The notes beneath the pieces were generated by a model, which was not told the origin of the DNA, did no database searches, and was given only the letters and a program-made list of their open reading frames with translations. Below are positions 24,655 to 33,471 of a DNA stretch of 64,000 nucleotides, in pieces (the stretch's first letter is position 1; each line of letters starts with the position of its first letter). The position numbers and the translations under genes were made by a program. This stretch comes from Stenotrophomonas beteli (GTDB taxonomy: Bacteria > Pseudomonadota > Gammaproteobacteria > Xanthomonadales > Xanthomonadaceae), in the NCBI RefSeq assembly GCF_001431665.1, contig NZ_LLXV01000040.1, forward strand, positions 1 through 64,000, read 5' to 3'.

Positions 24655-25733
24655 GGGATGATCCTCACCCAGAACTCTTCACCATCGACGATGCGCTCGC
24701 TCCCACAATAGAACTGACCAAGTTTCCCGCCGACGCGTCGGTTGTCCGATGAATCCAGGTAATGGACGGACATCTGGTCCTCTGGCACGAGACTGGCACC
24801 CTGATAAGTCGATGCGAAGGGATACTCGTCGCAATCCTTTCCTGCCCCCGGCAGTCCCGGGAACCTCTGCATGCAAAGCACTTTGCTCGCGCGTTGATTC
24901 GCCAGTCTTGCGGTATCGTTTCGCATACGCGTCATGGCCTTCCCCCGAAGTGCGGGGTCAGGATCCCAGCGCCCGATGTTGTTGGGCAGTGCAGCCTGTG
25001 CCGCAAGAATGTGGGCCGCGGACTCATCAACGTCCGGGTCCGAAAGGCTGAGTTCAAGAACGCCCGGATAACCGGGATGCCGACAGCCGGAGTGGCTGTT
25101 CGCCAGTCTCTCGCACCGCAGTTCCGGCGCCGACATCTCAATCGGCGTCTGGTCCACGTTGAAGCGGGTCAGGATCAGCTGGGTGTTCTGGCTGGTGCGC
25201 CCATCCTCCGTGTCCATGCTGAGCGTCGCAGCAAAGTCATAGGCGCCTTGCCCGCCAATGGTGATCAACTGGAACTGCTGCCTGTCGGTACAGCTGCCGC
25301 AGTACAGGAAGGGGGCCATGGTCAGCCCCTTGGACGCCTCGCCCAGCACGTCCTGGATCACCACGCGCACCCGATGCGTCCACGTGGTGCCTGTGCGTGG
25401 GAGGTAGGCGTAGTCATACATCGTGACGTCCGAATATTCCTCTGCGCCGATGTCGGTGTTGTAGGACACGTAGCGCGCGGTTCGCTTGACACAGTAATGC
25501 CGCCGCGAACCTGTCGCCTCCTCCTCGTCCTTGTCGGTGGCATCCTTGCAGAGCTCCTCGAACGAAGGCTCTTCATTGCGCATGTCCGCTTCGTACCGCT
25601 CAAGCTCGGTGAAGGACATGGTGGCGATCATCTGCGCGTCGCTGGGGCAGTCATCTTCCTGCTGTGCGTGTGCGGTGAACCCGCACAGCGTCGCGGCCAG
25701 GGCCAAGGCCAGGGCCAGTGGCGTCAGTTTCAT
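24651..25733 (-). CDS. Secreted NucA/NucB-type deoxyribonuclease, probable antibacterial toxin
   Basis: A 360-aa protein with a Sec signal peptide (MKLTPLALALALAATLCGFT, cleavage expected after AHA near residue 23). The first ~230 residues are Cys-containing and unrecognised. The C-terminal part is a NucA/NucB DNase: CDEYPFASTYQGA at residues 301-313, then SSDNRRVGGKLGQFY and RIVDGEEFWV. NucB-like enzymes are small secreted non-specific DNases. The overlap with a SUKH gene indicates a toxin-immunity pair rather than a purely nutritional nuclease. Third positions look less G/C-rich than in surrounding housekeeping genes, hinting at transfer. Confidence 0.85.
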   Translation of the reverse strand: MKLTPLALALALAATLCGFTAHAQQEDDCPSDAQMIATMSFTELERYEADMRNEEPSFEELCKDATDKDEEEATGSRRHYCVKRTARYVSYNTDIGAEEYSDVTMYDYAYLPRTGTTWTHRVRVVIQDVLGEASKGLTMAPFLYCGSCTDRQQFQLITIGGQGAYDFAATLSMDTEDGRTSQNTQLILTRFNVDQTPIEMSAPELRCERLANSHSGCRHPGYPGVLELSLSDPDVDESAAHILAAQAALPNNIGRWDPDPALRGKAMTRMRNDTARLANQRASKVLCMQRFPGLPGAGKDCDEYPFASTYQGASLVPEDQMSVHYLDSSDNRRVGGKLGQFYCGSERIVDGEEFWVRIIP

Positions 25734-25757
25734 CCGGTTCTCCTTGGGTTGGACAAC

Positions 25758-25780
25758 TCACCGGCAGAAGGTGCCGGTGA
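25758..25780 (-). promoter_or_regulatory. Hairpin in the nuclease leader
   Basis: TCACCGGCA pairs with TGCCGGTGA around GAAGG, 25 bases upstream of the nuclease ATG and overlapping the region where a promoter or ribosome access control would be expected. The ribosome site itself (AAGGAGAACC on the minus strand) is free of the stem. Confidence 0.4.
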
Positions 25781-26009
25781 CCCTTGATGCGCCTGCCCAC
25801 AGGAGGAGGAGCGTAGGAATATCCCGGCCGTCGGCTGGGGTGTGATGCCCGGCACGGCCCGGGTGTGGCACCGATCACCGCCGCGCGGGTGGCCGGTCAC
25901 ATTGGCCTGCTCACCCCTGGCCCAACGCGACAGTCGAGCAGCCCTTGCCGCGCCCTCTGTGGCGTGCTCCCATCCGCAGGGACACCCCGCCATGCTCCTG
26001 GAGCCCGCC

Positions 26010-26390
26010 ATGCCGCTCGCCCGCATCGATCTTCGCAAAGGCAAATCCGCCGACTACCTGCAACGCGTCGGTGAAGCCATCTACCAGGCCATGCGCGCGG
26101 TGGGCGTGCCGGAGAACGACCGCTTCCAGATCTTCCAGGAACACGCGCCCGGCACGCTGATCTACGATCCCGGCTACCTGGGCGTGGACCGCACCGACGA
26201 TTTCATCTGCATCCAGATCACCTGGAACGAGGGGCGCACGCTGGAGCAGAAGAAGGCGCTGTACCTGGGCATTGCCGACGGCCTGCATGCGGCGGTGGGC
26301 ATACGCCGCGAGGACGTGTTCATCAATCTGGTGGAGGTGAAGCGGGAGAACTGGTCGTTCGGGAACGGCGTGGCGCAGTATGTGAGTTGA
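26010..26390 (+). CDS. Tautomerase family protein
   Basis: A 126-aa tautomerase-superfamily protein. The ATG at 26010 is preceded by a CTGGAG ribosome site and gives MPLARIDLRKGKSADYLQRV, placing the catalytic Pro directly after Met, which is required once Met is removed. An ATG at 25992 in frame would bury the proline and is rejected. The partner residues typical of the Tautomerase_2 group occur in FQIFQEHAPGTLIYDPGYLG. Substrate unknown. Confidence 0.85.
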   Translation: MPLARIDLRKGKSADYLQRVGEAIYQAMRAVGVPENDRFQIFQEHAPGTLIYDPGYLGVDRTDDFICIQITWNEGRTLEQKKALYLGIADGLHAAVGIRREDVFINLVEVKRENWSFGNGVAQYVS

Positions 26391-26507
26391 TGGGCGGGAA
26401 GCGAAAGGCATCCACTGCGAACCGGTGCTGGACCCTGCGTCACCGTGTCGCAGGGGCCAAAGCCTGAACGGGGTCCAGGGTTGGCCGTGGCCCCGTAGAA
26501 TGGCGGC

Positions 26508-26945
26508 GTGCGCCGTTCTGCTCTCCACCGCCGGTTCCAGGCCCTGGCATGGCTTGCCATGCTGCTGGTGCTGCTCGCCCCGCTGGTGAGCCGCTGGCTG
26601 GCGCACGGGCACGTGGCCGCGGCGGTGCCGGTGGCGGCGATGGATCATTCCCAGCACGCACAGCACGCGATGGAAGGCCATCACGACCACCACGCGATGG
26701 TGATGCCGCACGGCGACTCTGCAAAGAAGCCGGCTGCCGATCCACATGCCGATCATGAGAGGGGTGTGGATTGTGATTACTGCCTGATCGCAGCGCGGTT
26801 GATCACGCTGTTGGTGGCGGCAGTGCTGCTGTTGGCGCCGATGGCACCGGTGTGCCGCGCGCTGCGCGGTGCGGTGCGGACGTTGCCGCAACGGATCAGC
26901 GGCACATTGGGAGCGCGCGGGCCGCCGGCCTTGATGGCTGCCTGA
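26508..26945 (+). CDS. DUF2946-type His-rich membrane protein
   Basis: A 145-aa protein starting at a GTG. Two hydrophobic segments (LAWLAMLLVLLAPLVSRWL and LITLLVAAVLLLAPMAPV) bracket a His/Met-rich stretch (HSQHAQHAMEGHHDHHAMVM and following) and a CDYC pair. This is the DUF2946 layout, a family found beside TonB-dependent receptors and linked to metal handling. It precedes the receptor gene by about 130 bases. The His/Met content points to copper or iron binding; which metal is unknown. Confidence 0.75.
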   Translation: MRRSALHRRFQALAWLAMLLVLLAPLVSRWLAHGHVAAAVPVAAMDHSQHAQHAMEGHHDHHAMVMPHGDSAKKPAADPHADHERGVDCDYCLIAARLITLLVAAVLLLAPMAPVCRALRGAVRTLPQRISGTLGARGPPALMAA

Positions 26946-26982
26946 GCCCTGCGCGCACGCCCTTGGACTGATTCTTCCGAGC

Positions 26983-27001
26983 TGCCAGGCATGGCCTGGC
27001 A
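26983..27001. promoter_or_regulatory. Palindrome before the TonB receptor
   Basis: TGCCAGGCATGGCCTGGCA is a near-perfect palindrome 72 bases upstream of the receptor ATG, flanked by a looser GCGCGCACGC/GCGTGCGCG pair. It could be an operator or an mRNA hairpin. No Fur-box-like sequence was seen. Confidence 0.35.
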
Positions 27002-27073
27002 CTACTGCGTGCGCGTTTCCCGAACGCCTTGAGCTGCCGCGCACTGCGGGGTGGCTCTGCACGCCGTGAACAA

Positions 27074-29212
27074 ATGAAAACGAACCCCAACTCCGCGCGC
27101 CTGCGCAGGGCGACGCTCCCTGTCCTGTGCGCGCTGCTCCTGCATGCCGCGTCGCTGCTTGCCGCCGACGCGGCACCCCCGACCACGCTGGATACCGTGC
27201 GGGTGGTCGATACCCGCAGCGGCGAGCTGTCCTCCACTGCCAGCGCCGGCTCTGCGTTGGGCCTGAGCGTGCTGCAGACACCGGCCAGCCTGACGGTGAT
27301 TTCGCGCGAGCAGCTGGAGCAGCGCGGCGACAGCCACCTCAACGACGCGATCAGCCGGGCGGGCGCGATCAGTGCGATGCCGCACCCGGGCAACGGCCTG
27401 AGCGCGCTGTCCAGCCGCGGCTTCACCGACGGCGCTTCGGTGATGCGGCTGTACGACGGGCTGCGCCAGTACGGCGGCGTGGGCATCACCTTCCCGTTCG
27501 ATACCTGGTCGATCGAGCGCATCGAAGTGCTGCGCGGGCCGGCGTCGGTGATCCATGGCGACGGTGCGATCGGCGGCGTGATCAACATCGTGCCGAAGAA
27601 GCCTTCGCGCGGTGTTATTGAAAACGAGATCAGCCTGACGCTGGGCAGTGAGGACACCGCGCGCCTGGGCTTCGGCAGTGGTGGCGCGCTGACGCCCGAG
27701 CTGGCCTATCGGCTGGACGTGAGTGGCAACTACAGCGGTGGCTGGGTTGATCGTGGCCGCAACAACGATGCGACATTCTCCGGTGCACTGCTGTGGCAGC
27801 CGCGTACCGACCTGCAGCTGACCTTGACCCACGCGCAGGGCTACCAGCAACCGATGCGCTACTTCGGCACGCCACTGGTCGAGGGCCGCCAGCTGGAGGC
27901 GTTGCGCCATCGCAACTACAACGTGGACGACAGCGAGATCCGCTTCCGTGACCGCTGGACGCAGCTCGATGCACTGTGGACGCCGAACGCGAACCTTGAA
28001 TGGCGTACGCGCGTCTATCAGATCGACAGCCAGCGCGATTGGCGCAATGCCGAAGCCTATGTCTACAACCGCGCTACCGGCTTGATCGATCGCTCGGGCA
28101 ATACCGAGATTACCCATAACCAGGATCAGACCGGGCTGACCTCGACGCTGCGTGTGCAAGGGAATATAGGCGGCCTGGCCAACGCCTTCGCGGTGGGCCT
28201 GGATGCCAACCGCGCGCACTTCAAGCACACCAACAACACCTATGCCGGCAGCTCGGGCCCGGTCGATCCGTTCGATCCGGTACCGGGCCAGTTCGCCAGC
28301 GATGCGCCGAACCTGCCGCGCTACCGCAACCGTGCCGAGCAGTACGCGCTGTTCGTGGAGGACCGGCTGGCGCTGAGCGAGCGCTGGTCGGTGCTGGGTG
28401 GGCTGCGCCACGACCGTGCGCGCATCGATCGCACCGATCTGATCAGCGGCCAGAACGCGTTCTCGAAGACCTACAGCAGCACCGGCTGGCGTGCGGGTAC
28501 GGTATTTGCGCTGCAGCCGACGCTGAGCCTGTATGCGCAGTACTCGCAGGCGGCAGACCCGGTCAGTGGCCTGTTGATGATCAGCCCGGCCAACGGTGCC
28601 TTCGATCTGGCCAAGGGGCGGCAGCTCGAGGTGGGCCTGAAGCAGGCCTTCGACGGTGGCGAGTGGACGCTGGCGGCGTACCGCATCCGCAAGACCGGGC
28701 TGCTCAGCCGCGACCCGCGGGTGCCGGATCGGCGGGTGCAGGTGGGCGCGCAGACCTCGCGCGGCATTGAGGCGTCGCTGAACTGGAACGTCGCGCCGCA
28801 CTGGTCGCTGGATGCCAACGCCACGGTGCTGAAGGCCGAGTTCGAGGACTTCCTGGAAACCACGGGTTCGCCGGCGGTGCTGGTCTCGCGCGATGGCAAC
28901 GTGCCGCCGAACGTAGCCGAGCGCCTGGCCAATGTGTGGCTGAGCTGGCAGTTCGCACCGGACTGGAGTGCGGCGGGTGGCGTGCGCTACGTCGGCAAGC
29001 GCTACGCCGACAACGCCAACACATTGGAGCTGCCCGGCTACAGCACCACCGACCTGGCACTGACCTGGCAGGCGGCACCGCGCACGCGGCTGTCGGCGCG
29101 ATTGTTCAACGTGTTCGACAAGGCGTACTACACCACCGCGTACTACACCAGCACGCAGTGGCTGCTGGGTGCGGACCGGCGCGTCGAGTTCACCGTCGAT
29201 CATCGCTTCTGA
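27074..29212 (+). CDS. TonB-dependent siderophore receptor
   Basis: A 712-aa outer-membrane receptor for a ferric siderophore or similar metal chelate. The signal peptide runs RRATLPVLCALLLHAASLLA to about residue 32. A TonB-box-like segment (TLDTVRVVDTRSG), the plug domain (LQTPASLTVISREQLEQRGD, then IERIEVLRGPASVIHGDGA) and the beta-barrel follow, ending RRVEFTVDHRF with the terminal aromatic. The ATG at 27074 is chosen over upstream in-frame starts because the signal peptide begins there. Ligand not determinable. Confidence 0.92.
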   Translation: MKTNPNSARLRRATLPVLCALLLHAASLLAADAAPPTTLDTVRVVDTRSGELSSTASAGSALGLSVLQTPASLTVISREQLEQRGDSHLNDAISRAGAISAMPHPGNGLSALSSRGFTDGASVMRLYDGLRQYGGVGITFPFDTWSIERIEVLRGPASVIHGDGAIGGVINIVPKKPSRGVIENEISLTLGSEDTARLGFGSGGALTPELAYRLDVSGNYSGGWVDRGRNNDATFSGALLWQPRTDLQLTLTHAQGYQQPMRYFGTPLVEGRQLEALRHRNYNVDDSEIRFRDRWTQLDALWTPNANLEWRTRVYQIDSQRDWRNAEAYVYNRATGLIDRSGNTEITHNQDQTGLTSTLRVQGNIGGLANAFAVGLDANRAHFKHTNNTYAGSSGPVDPFDPVPGQFASDAPNLPRYRNRAEQYALFVEDRLALSERWSVLGGLRHDRARIDRTDLISGQNAFSKTYSSTGWRAGTVFALQPTLSLYAQYSQAADPVSGLLMISPANGAFDLAKGRQLEVGLKQAFDGGEWTLAAYRIRKTGLLSRDPRVPDRRVQVGAQTSRGIEASLNWNVAPHWSLDANATVLKAEFEDFLETTGSPAVLVSRDGNVPPNVAERLANVWLSWQFAPDWSAAGGVRYVGKRYADNANTLELPGYSTTDLALTWQAAPRTRLSARLFNVFDKAYYTTAYYTSTQWLLGADRRVEFTVDHRF

Positions 29213-29223
29213 GGGCGCTGGCG

Positions 29224-30729
29224 ATGACGCTGCGATCCACCGTCAAGCGCTGGACCTATCTTGTGCATCGCTGGCTGGGCATCGGCGGATGCCTGCTGAT
29301 GCTGCTGTGGTTCGTCAGCGGCATGGTGATGCTGTTCATCGGTTACCCGAAGCTGACACCTGGTGAGCGGCTGGCGGCGTTGCCGGTGCTGGGGGACGCT
29401 CGCGAACTGCAGGGGCTGTCGGTACTGCCGGTCGCGGTGCAGGCCGAGCCGGAGGCCGTGGCATTGACCACGCTGCGTGGCGAGCCGGCGTATGTGGTGC
29501 GAAGCGGCAGCAACGTGGGCGCCTGGTCTGCTGTGACCGGCCAGGCTCTGCTGCCGGTGTCGGCACAGCGTGCCGAAGCGTCCGCTGCGCAGTTCGCAGG
29601 CGGCCAGGCGTTCGTGGGTGCGATACGTGTGGACCAGGACCGCTGGACGCATTCGCGCGCGCTGGACGCGCATCGGCCACTGTACCGGGTGGAAGTGGGT
29701 GGTACGCAGCCCGGTGACCTGTATGTGTCTTCGCACACGGGCGAGGTGGTGCTGGACGCGCCGCGTGTGCAGCAACGCTGGAACTACGTGGGCGCCTGGC
29801 TGCACTGGCTGTACTTCCTGCGCATGCAGTCGGTGGATCCGGTGTGGACCTGGGTGGTGATCGTGCTGTCCGCACTGTGCACCGTGGCGGCGATCAGCGG
29901 CATCGTGGTGGGGGTGTGGCGCTGGCGTTTCCGTGGGCACTATCGTTCCGGTGCGAAGACGCCGTACGTCGAGCCGTGGATGCGCTGGCACCATCTGATC
30001 GGGCTGGTGGCTGCGGCGTTCGTGTTCACCTGGATCTTCAGCGGGCTGATGTCGATGAACCCACTGGGTGTCTTCAGCAGTACGCGTGAAGCGATCGATG
30101 TTGAGCGCTACCGTGGCGGCGCGGTGGCGGTGGACGGTGCGCTGGGTGATCCTGCGAAGCTTCTGGCGGTGGCCGAAGCTGGGCGCTTCCGGCCGGTGGA
30201 GATCCAGTGGCGACGGATCAGTGGTGAGCTGTTCGCGGTGCTGCTGGACGGGCAGAGCGAGACCCGCATCGTGTCCGGCGGCAATGGGCATCTGCAGGTT
30301 GCGCGGCTGCTGCCGGCGGCGTGGCTGCAGCAGAAGGTGCGGGCGCTGTCCGACGCGCCGATGCCGGGCTTCATGGTGCAGCAGGCAGCGGATGCCTACT
30401 TCTATCCGCGTGCGCCAGAGGCCATGAATGGTGCAGCGGTACGCCGCTTTCCGGTGGCAGTGGTCGACTTTGGCGACGCGGAGGCCACGCGCGTCTATCT
30501 CGATCTGGCGACCGGCGATCCGTTGCTGACGATGGGGCATCGCGAGCGGGTGGGGCGCTGGCTGTTCTACTTCCTGCACAGCTGGGACCTGCCGGCGATG
30601 CTGCGCCAGGACGGTGCCCGGCTGGCGGTGTTGCTGCTGCTGAGCGCTGCTGGCACCGCGCTGTGTGCCACGGCGACGGTGATCGGCTATCGGCGATTGC
30701 GGATGAAGTTGCGGCGCAGGCGGCACTGA
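29224..30729 (+). CDS. PepSY-associated TM protein, probable ferric reductase
   Basis: A 501-aa inner-membrane protein with four or five TM helices. The first opens KRWTYLVHRWLGIGGCLLML, others are GAWLHWLYFLRM, VVIVLSALCTVAAISGIVVG and HHLIGLVAAAFVFTWIFSGL. The paired histidines around helices (HRWLG, LHWLY, WHHLIG, FLHSWD) resemble haem-ligating PepSY_TM proteins that reduce ferric siderophores. It begins 11 bases after the receptor stop, so it is co-transcribed with it. Confidence 0.85.
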   Translation: MTLRSTVKRWTYLVHRWLGIGGCLLMLLWFVSGMVMLFIGYPKLTPGERLAALPVLGDARELQGLSVLPVAVQAEPEAVALTTLRGEPAYVVRSGSNVGAWSAVTGQALLPVSAQRAEASAAQFAGGQAFVGAIRVDQDRWTHSRALDAHRPLYRVEVGGTQPGDLYVSSHTGEVVLDAPRVQQRWNYVGAWLHWLYFLRMQSVDPVWTWVVIVLSALCTVAAISGIVVGVWRWRFRGHYRSGAKTPYVEPWMRWHHLIGLVAAAFVFTWIFSGLMSMNPLGVFSSTREAIDVERYRGGAVAVDGALGDPAKLLAVAEAGRFRPVEIQWRRISGELFAVLLDGQSETRIVSGGNGHLQVARLLPAAWLQQKVRALSDAPMPGFMVQQAADAYFYPRAPEAMNGAAVRRFPVAVVDFGDAEATRVYLDLATGDPLLTMGHRERVGRWLFYFLHSWDLPAMLRQDGARLAVLLLLSAAGTALCATATVIGYRRLRMKLRRRRH

Positions 30730-30738
30730 TGCCCTGGG

Positions 30739-31872
30739 CTACACCCGCAGCCAGCGCGTGGACACGGCCACCAGCAACAGGGCGGTGGCCACGCCGACGA
30801 ACGCGGCGATCAGGCCGAAGTGGTTGGCGGCAAAACCGATCAGCGCCGGTCCGGCAAGGATGCCGGCAAAGCCCAGCGTGGAAACGGCGGTGATCGCCAG
30901 CGCGCCGGGCATGCGCGTCTGATGGCCGGCCAGCGAGAACAGCGCCGGTGCGATGTTGGCGCAGCCGAGGCCGACCAGCACATAGCCAACCAGCGACGCC
31001 TGCCACGGCGTGACCAGGGTCAGCACCAGCACGCCCGCAGCGGCAAGCAGTGCGCCGAACACGATCGCGCGCTGGCGGCCCACGCGCGCCACCAGTGCAT
31101 CGCCGAACAGGCGCGCAACGGTCATGGTCAGGGTGAAGGTCACGTAGCCGACACCGGCAAGGCTGGCATCGACGCGACGCACATCGCTGAGAAACACCGC
31201 GCTCCAGTCCAGCATCGCACCTTCGCCAAGGAAGGCCACGAACGCCAGCACGCCGATGAACAGCACGATGCCGTGCGGCAGGGCCAGCATCGGTGTGTCG
31301 TGCGGCATGCGTTCGCTGTGCCAGTAGGCCGCCGAAAGCAGCATCGCCAACAGCAGGGCGCCCACGCCGATCAGCACCGATGCCAGCGGGGGCAGCTGCG
31401 CAGAGAGCAACAGGGTCATCATCGCCGCGCCGAGGAAGCCGCCGATGCTGAAGAAGGCATGGAAGCCGGACATCATCACCCGCCGTGCTGCGCGCTCGAC
31501 GATGACGGCCTGCACGTTCATCGTGCAGTCCATCGCGCCCACCGCAGCACCGAACACGAACAACACCAGGCCCAGCGTCCACGCTGAACCGGCCAGCGCC
31601 AGGCCGGGCACGGTCAGGCAGATCAGCAGGCTGCTGGCCACCATCACCCGGCGGCAACCGAGGCGCGCGGCGAGCACGCCGGACAACGGCATCGCCAGCA
31701 GCGAACCGGCACCGAGGCAGAGCAGCACCAGCCCCAGCGTGGCGTCGTTGATCCCGGTGCGCGCCTTGGCGAACGGCACCAGGGTGGCCCACAGCGCGGT
31801 GGCGAAGCCGGGAATGAAGAACGCAGCGCGGGTCGCGTGCTGTTCGGCACGCGCGCGGTTGGCAAGGGACAT
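30739..31872 (-). CDS. MFS transporter (possible SmtcrA)
   Basis: A 377-aa MFS permease with about twelve TM segments, first FIPGFATALWATLVPFA, and the MFS loop motif as LSGVLAARLGCRRVMV. It resembles the YbjJ group. It lies 11 bases after the DeoR-type gene on the same strand, so the two are likely co-transcribed. In S. maltophilia a DeoR-type regulator SmQnrR is known to repress Smqnr and a transporter gene SmtcrA; this gene fits the position, but the identity is inferred. Substrate unknown. Confidence 0.8.
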   Translation of the reverse strand: MSLANRARAEQHATRAAFFIPGFATALWATLVPFAKARTGINDATLGLVLLCLGAGSLLAMPLSGVLAARLGCRRVMVASSLLICLTVPGLALAGSAWTLGLVLFVFGAAVGAMDCTMNVQAVIVERAARRVMMSGFHAFFSIGGFLGAAMMTLLLSAQLPPLASVLIGVGALLLAMLLSAAYWHSERMPHDTPMLALPHGIVLFIGVLAFVAFLGEGAMLDWSAVFLSDVRRVDASLAGVGYVTFTLTMTVARLFGDALVARVGRQRAIVFGALLAAAGVLVLTLVTPWQASLVGYVLVGLGCANIAPALFSLAGHQTRMPGALAITAVSTLGFAGILAGPALIGFAANHFGLIAAFVGVATALLLVAVSTRWLRV

Positions 31873-31883
31873 GAGCGGTACGG

Positions 31884-32660
31884 TCAGGGCGGAGTCGGGT
31901 GCACGGCGATGCCGGCGGCGCGGAAGCGAGCTGCCAGTGCGGGTGGTGCGGTGGTGGTGAGCACCAGGTCGTCGATCTCGTCGAGGCTGGCGATCTGCCA
32001 GTGGCCGCGCGCACCGAGCTTTTCAGTGGTGGCGGCGACGATGATCCGGCTGCTGCAGGCCACCATCGCGCGCTTCAGCGTGGCTTCTTCCGGATCCATC
32101 GCCCACACGCCGGTGTCGCCGTCCACCGCGCAGGGGCCGGGCAGGTACACATCGGCACGCAGGCGCTGCACCTGGGCCAGCGCTTCGGCACCGACCGCAC
32201 CGCCACCGCTGGCCAGGCGGCCGCCGATCAGCTGCACCGAGGTGCCTTCAAGCAGGCTGGCGGCGGTGGCGATCTGCGGGGCATTGGTGATCACTGTCAG
32301 CCCGAGTTCGGGCGGCAATTGCTGGGCGATGGCCAGGTTGGTCGAACCGGCATCAAGCAGTACCACCTGGCCGGGTTGCAGCAATGCGCAGACACGGGCG
32401 GCCAGCTCGGCCTTGTCGCCTCGGTCGCGGGTCAGGCGCTCGCGCAGCGGGCGTTCCTTTGGCGAGGGCAGCACGGCGCCGCCGTAGACGCGCTGGCAGA
32501 GGCCCTGCGCGGCCAGCTCGCGCAGGTCGCGGCGGATCGAATCTTCGGAAACGGCATAGCGGCGTGCCAGCTCGGCGGCGACCACGCGGCCCTTCTGGCG
32601 CAGTTCCTCGAGGATCTGCAGGGTGCGCTGGGCGGGGAGGGGGGCGGGGTCGGAGCTCAT
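31884..32660 (-). CDS. smqnrR: DeoR/GlpR-family regulator (SmQnrR-type)
   Basis: A 258-aa DeoR-family protein. The N-terminal HTH reads RTLQILEELRQKGRVVAAEL and VSEDSIRRDLRELAAQG, followed by a DeoRC sensor domain with GSTNLAIAQQLP and VITNAPQIATAA. The ATG at 32660 is chosen; a GTG at 32675 lies inside the presumed operator. Divergent from the Smqnr-type gene, which matches the known repressor SmQnrR of S. maltophilia. Four TGCA cores spaced exactly 10 bases apart lie just before the start and probably form its operator. Confidence 0.85.
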   Translation of the reverse strand: MSSDPAPLPAQRTLQILEELRQKGRVVAAELARRYAVSEDSIRRDLRELAAQGLCQRVYGGAVLPSPKERPLRERLTRDRGDKAELAARVCALLQPGQVVLLDAGSTNLAIAQQLPPELGLTVITNAPQIATAASLLEGTSVQLIGGRLASGGGAVGAEALAQVQRLRADVYLPGPCAVDGDTGVWAMDPEEATLKRAMVACSSRIIVAATTEKLGARGHWQIASLDEIDDLVLTTTAPPALAARFRAAGIAVHPTPP

Positions 32661-32670
32661 GCCGCAAGTC

Positions 32671-32704
32671 TGCACGTTCGTGCATTAACGTGCAACAACG
32701 TGCA
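32671..32704. promoter_or_regulatory. Four TGCA repeats at exact 10-base spacing, candidate operator
   Basis: TGCA occurs at 32671, 32681, 32691 and 32701, and the first three repeats end in CG (TGCACGTTCG, TGCATTAACG, TGCAACAACG). Equal 10-base spacing puts all four on one face of the helix. It lies between the DeoR-type regulator and the Smqnr-type gene, about 105 bases before the latter, so it is well placed for DeoR binding. Confidence 0.65.
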
Positions 32705-32808
32705 TTCGGCCTGGGTGGACACAGGGCGGCTGGACGACCGGTGAACCCGCCGGCGCCCGGGATCTATGGATCGCCTTTGGGTACCGGCATCATGGTGGGG
32801 CGCTTGGC

Positions 32809-33468
32809 ATGGAATCCCTGATGTCCCCCACCGTTCACCGCAAGCTGCGCATCGGCGCAGACCAGTACACCGGCCAGAAAGTGGCCGACCAGCAGTTCCA
32901 CGAATGCGATTTTTCCGGCGCGGACCTGACCGCTACCGAGTTCATCAACTGCAGCTTCTACGATGCCGACAGCCGCGCCGGCTGCCGCTTCAACGGCGCC
33001 ACGCTGAAGGAAGCGAGCTTCCGCAGCTGCGACATCAGCATGTGCCACTTCAATTTCATCAAGGCACTGGGCCTGGAAATCAGCGAGTGCCGCGCGCAGG
33101 GCGCGGATTTCAGCAGCGCCAGCTTCATGAACCAGATCACCACGCGGAGCTGGTTCTGCAGCGCGTTCATCAAGAAGTCGAACCTGCGCTATGCCAATTT
33201 CTCGCGGGTGACGCTGGAGAAATGCGAACTGTGGGAAAACCGCTGGGACGGTGCGAACGTGAGCGGCGCCAGCTTCGCCGGCTCGGACCTGTCCGGCGGC
33301 CAGTTCGAGGGCATCGACTGGAACAGCGCCAACTTCACCGACTGCGACCTGACCCACTCGGAGCTGGGTGAGCTGGACCTGCGCAGCACCAACCTGCGTG
33401 GCGCTACGCTGGATGTCCAGCAGGTGGCGCTGTTGATGCAGCGCATCGGCATCACGGTAGTGCCGTAG
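32809..33468 (+). CDS. smqnr: Pentapeptide-repeat protein, Smqnr-type quinolone protection
   Basis: A 219-aa right-handed beta-helix protein built of A(D/N)LxX pentapeptides (FSGADLTATEFINCSFYDAD, LRYANFSRVTLEKCELWENR, LSGGQFEGIDWNSANFTDCD). Two short loops interrupt the helix, as in Qnr. Length and composition match the chromosomal Smqnr family of S. maltophilia, which binds gyrase/topoisomerase IV and lowers quinolone susceptibility modestly. The ATG at 32809 (MESLMSP) is chosen; a second Met at residue 5 is possible. Divergent from the DeoR-type regulator. Confidence 0.92.
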   Translation: MESLMSPTVHRKLRIGADQYTGQKVADQQFHECDFSGADLTATEFINCSFYDADSRAGCRFNGATLKEASFRSCDISMCHFNFIKALGLEISECRAQGADFSSASFMNQITTRSWFCSAFIKKSNLRYANFSRVTLEKCELWENRWDGANVSGASFAGSDLSGGQFEGIDWNSANFTDCDLTHSELGELDLRSTNLRGATLDVQQVALLMQRIGITVVP

Positions 33469-33471
33469 GCA

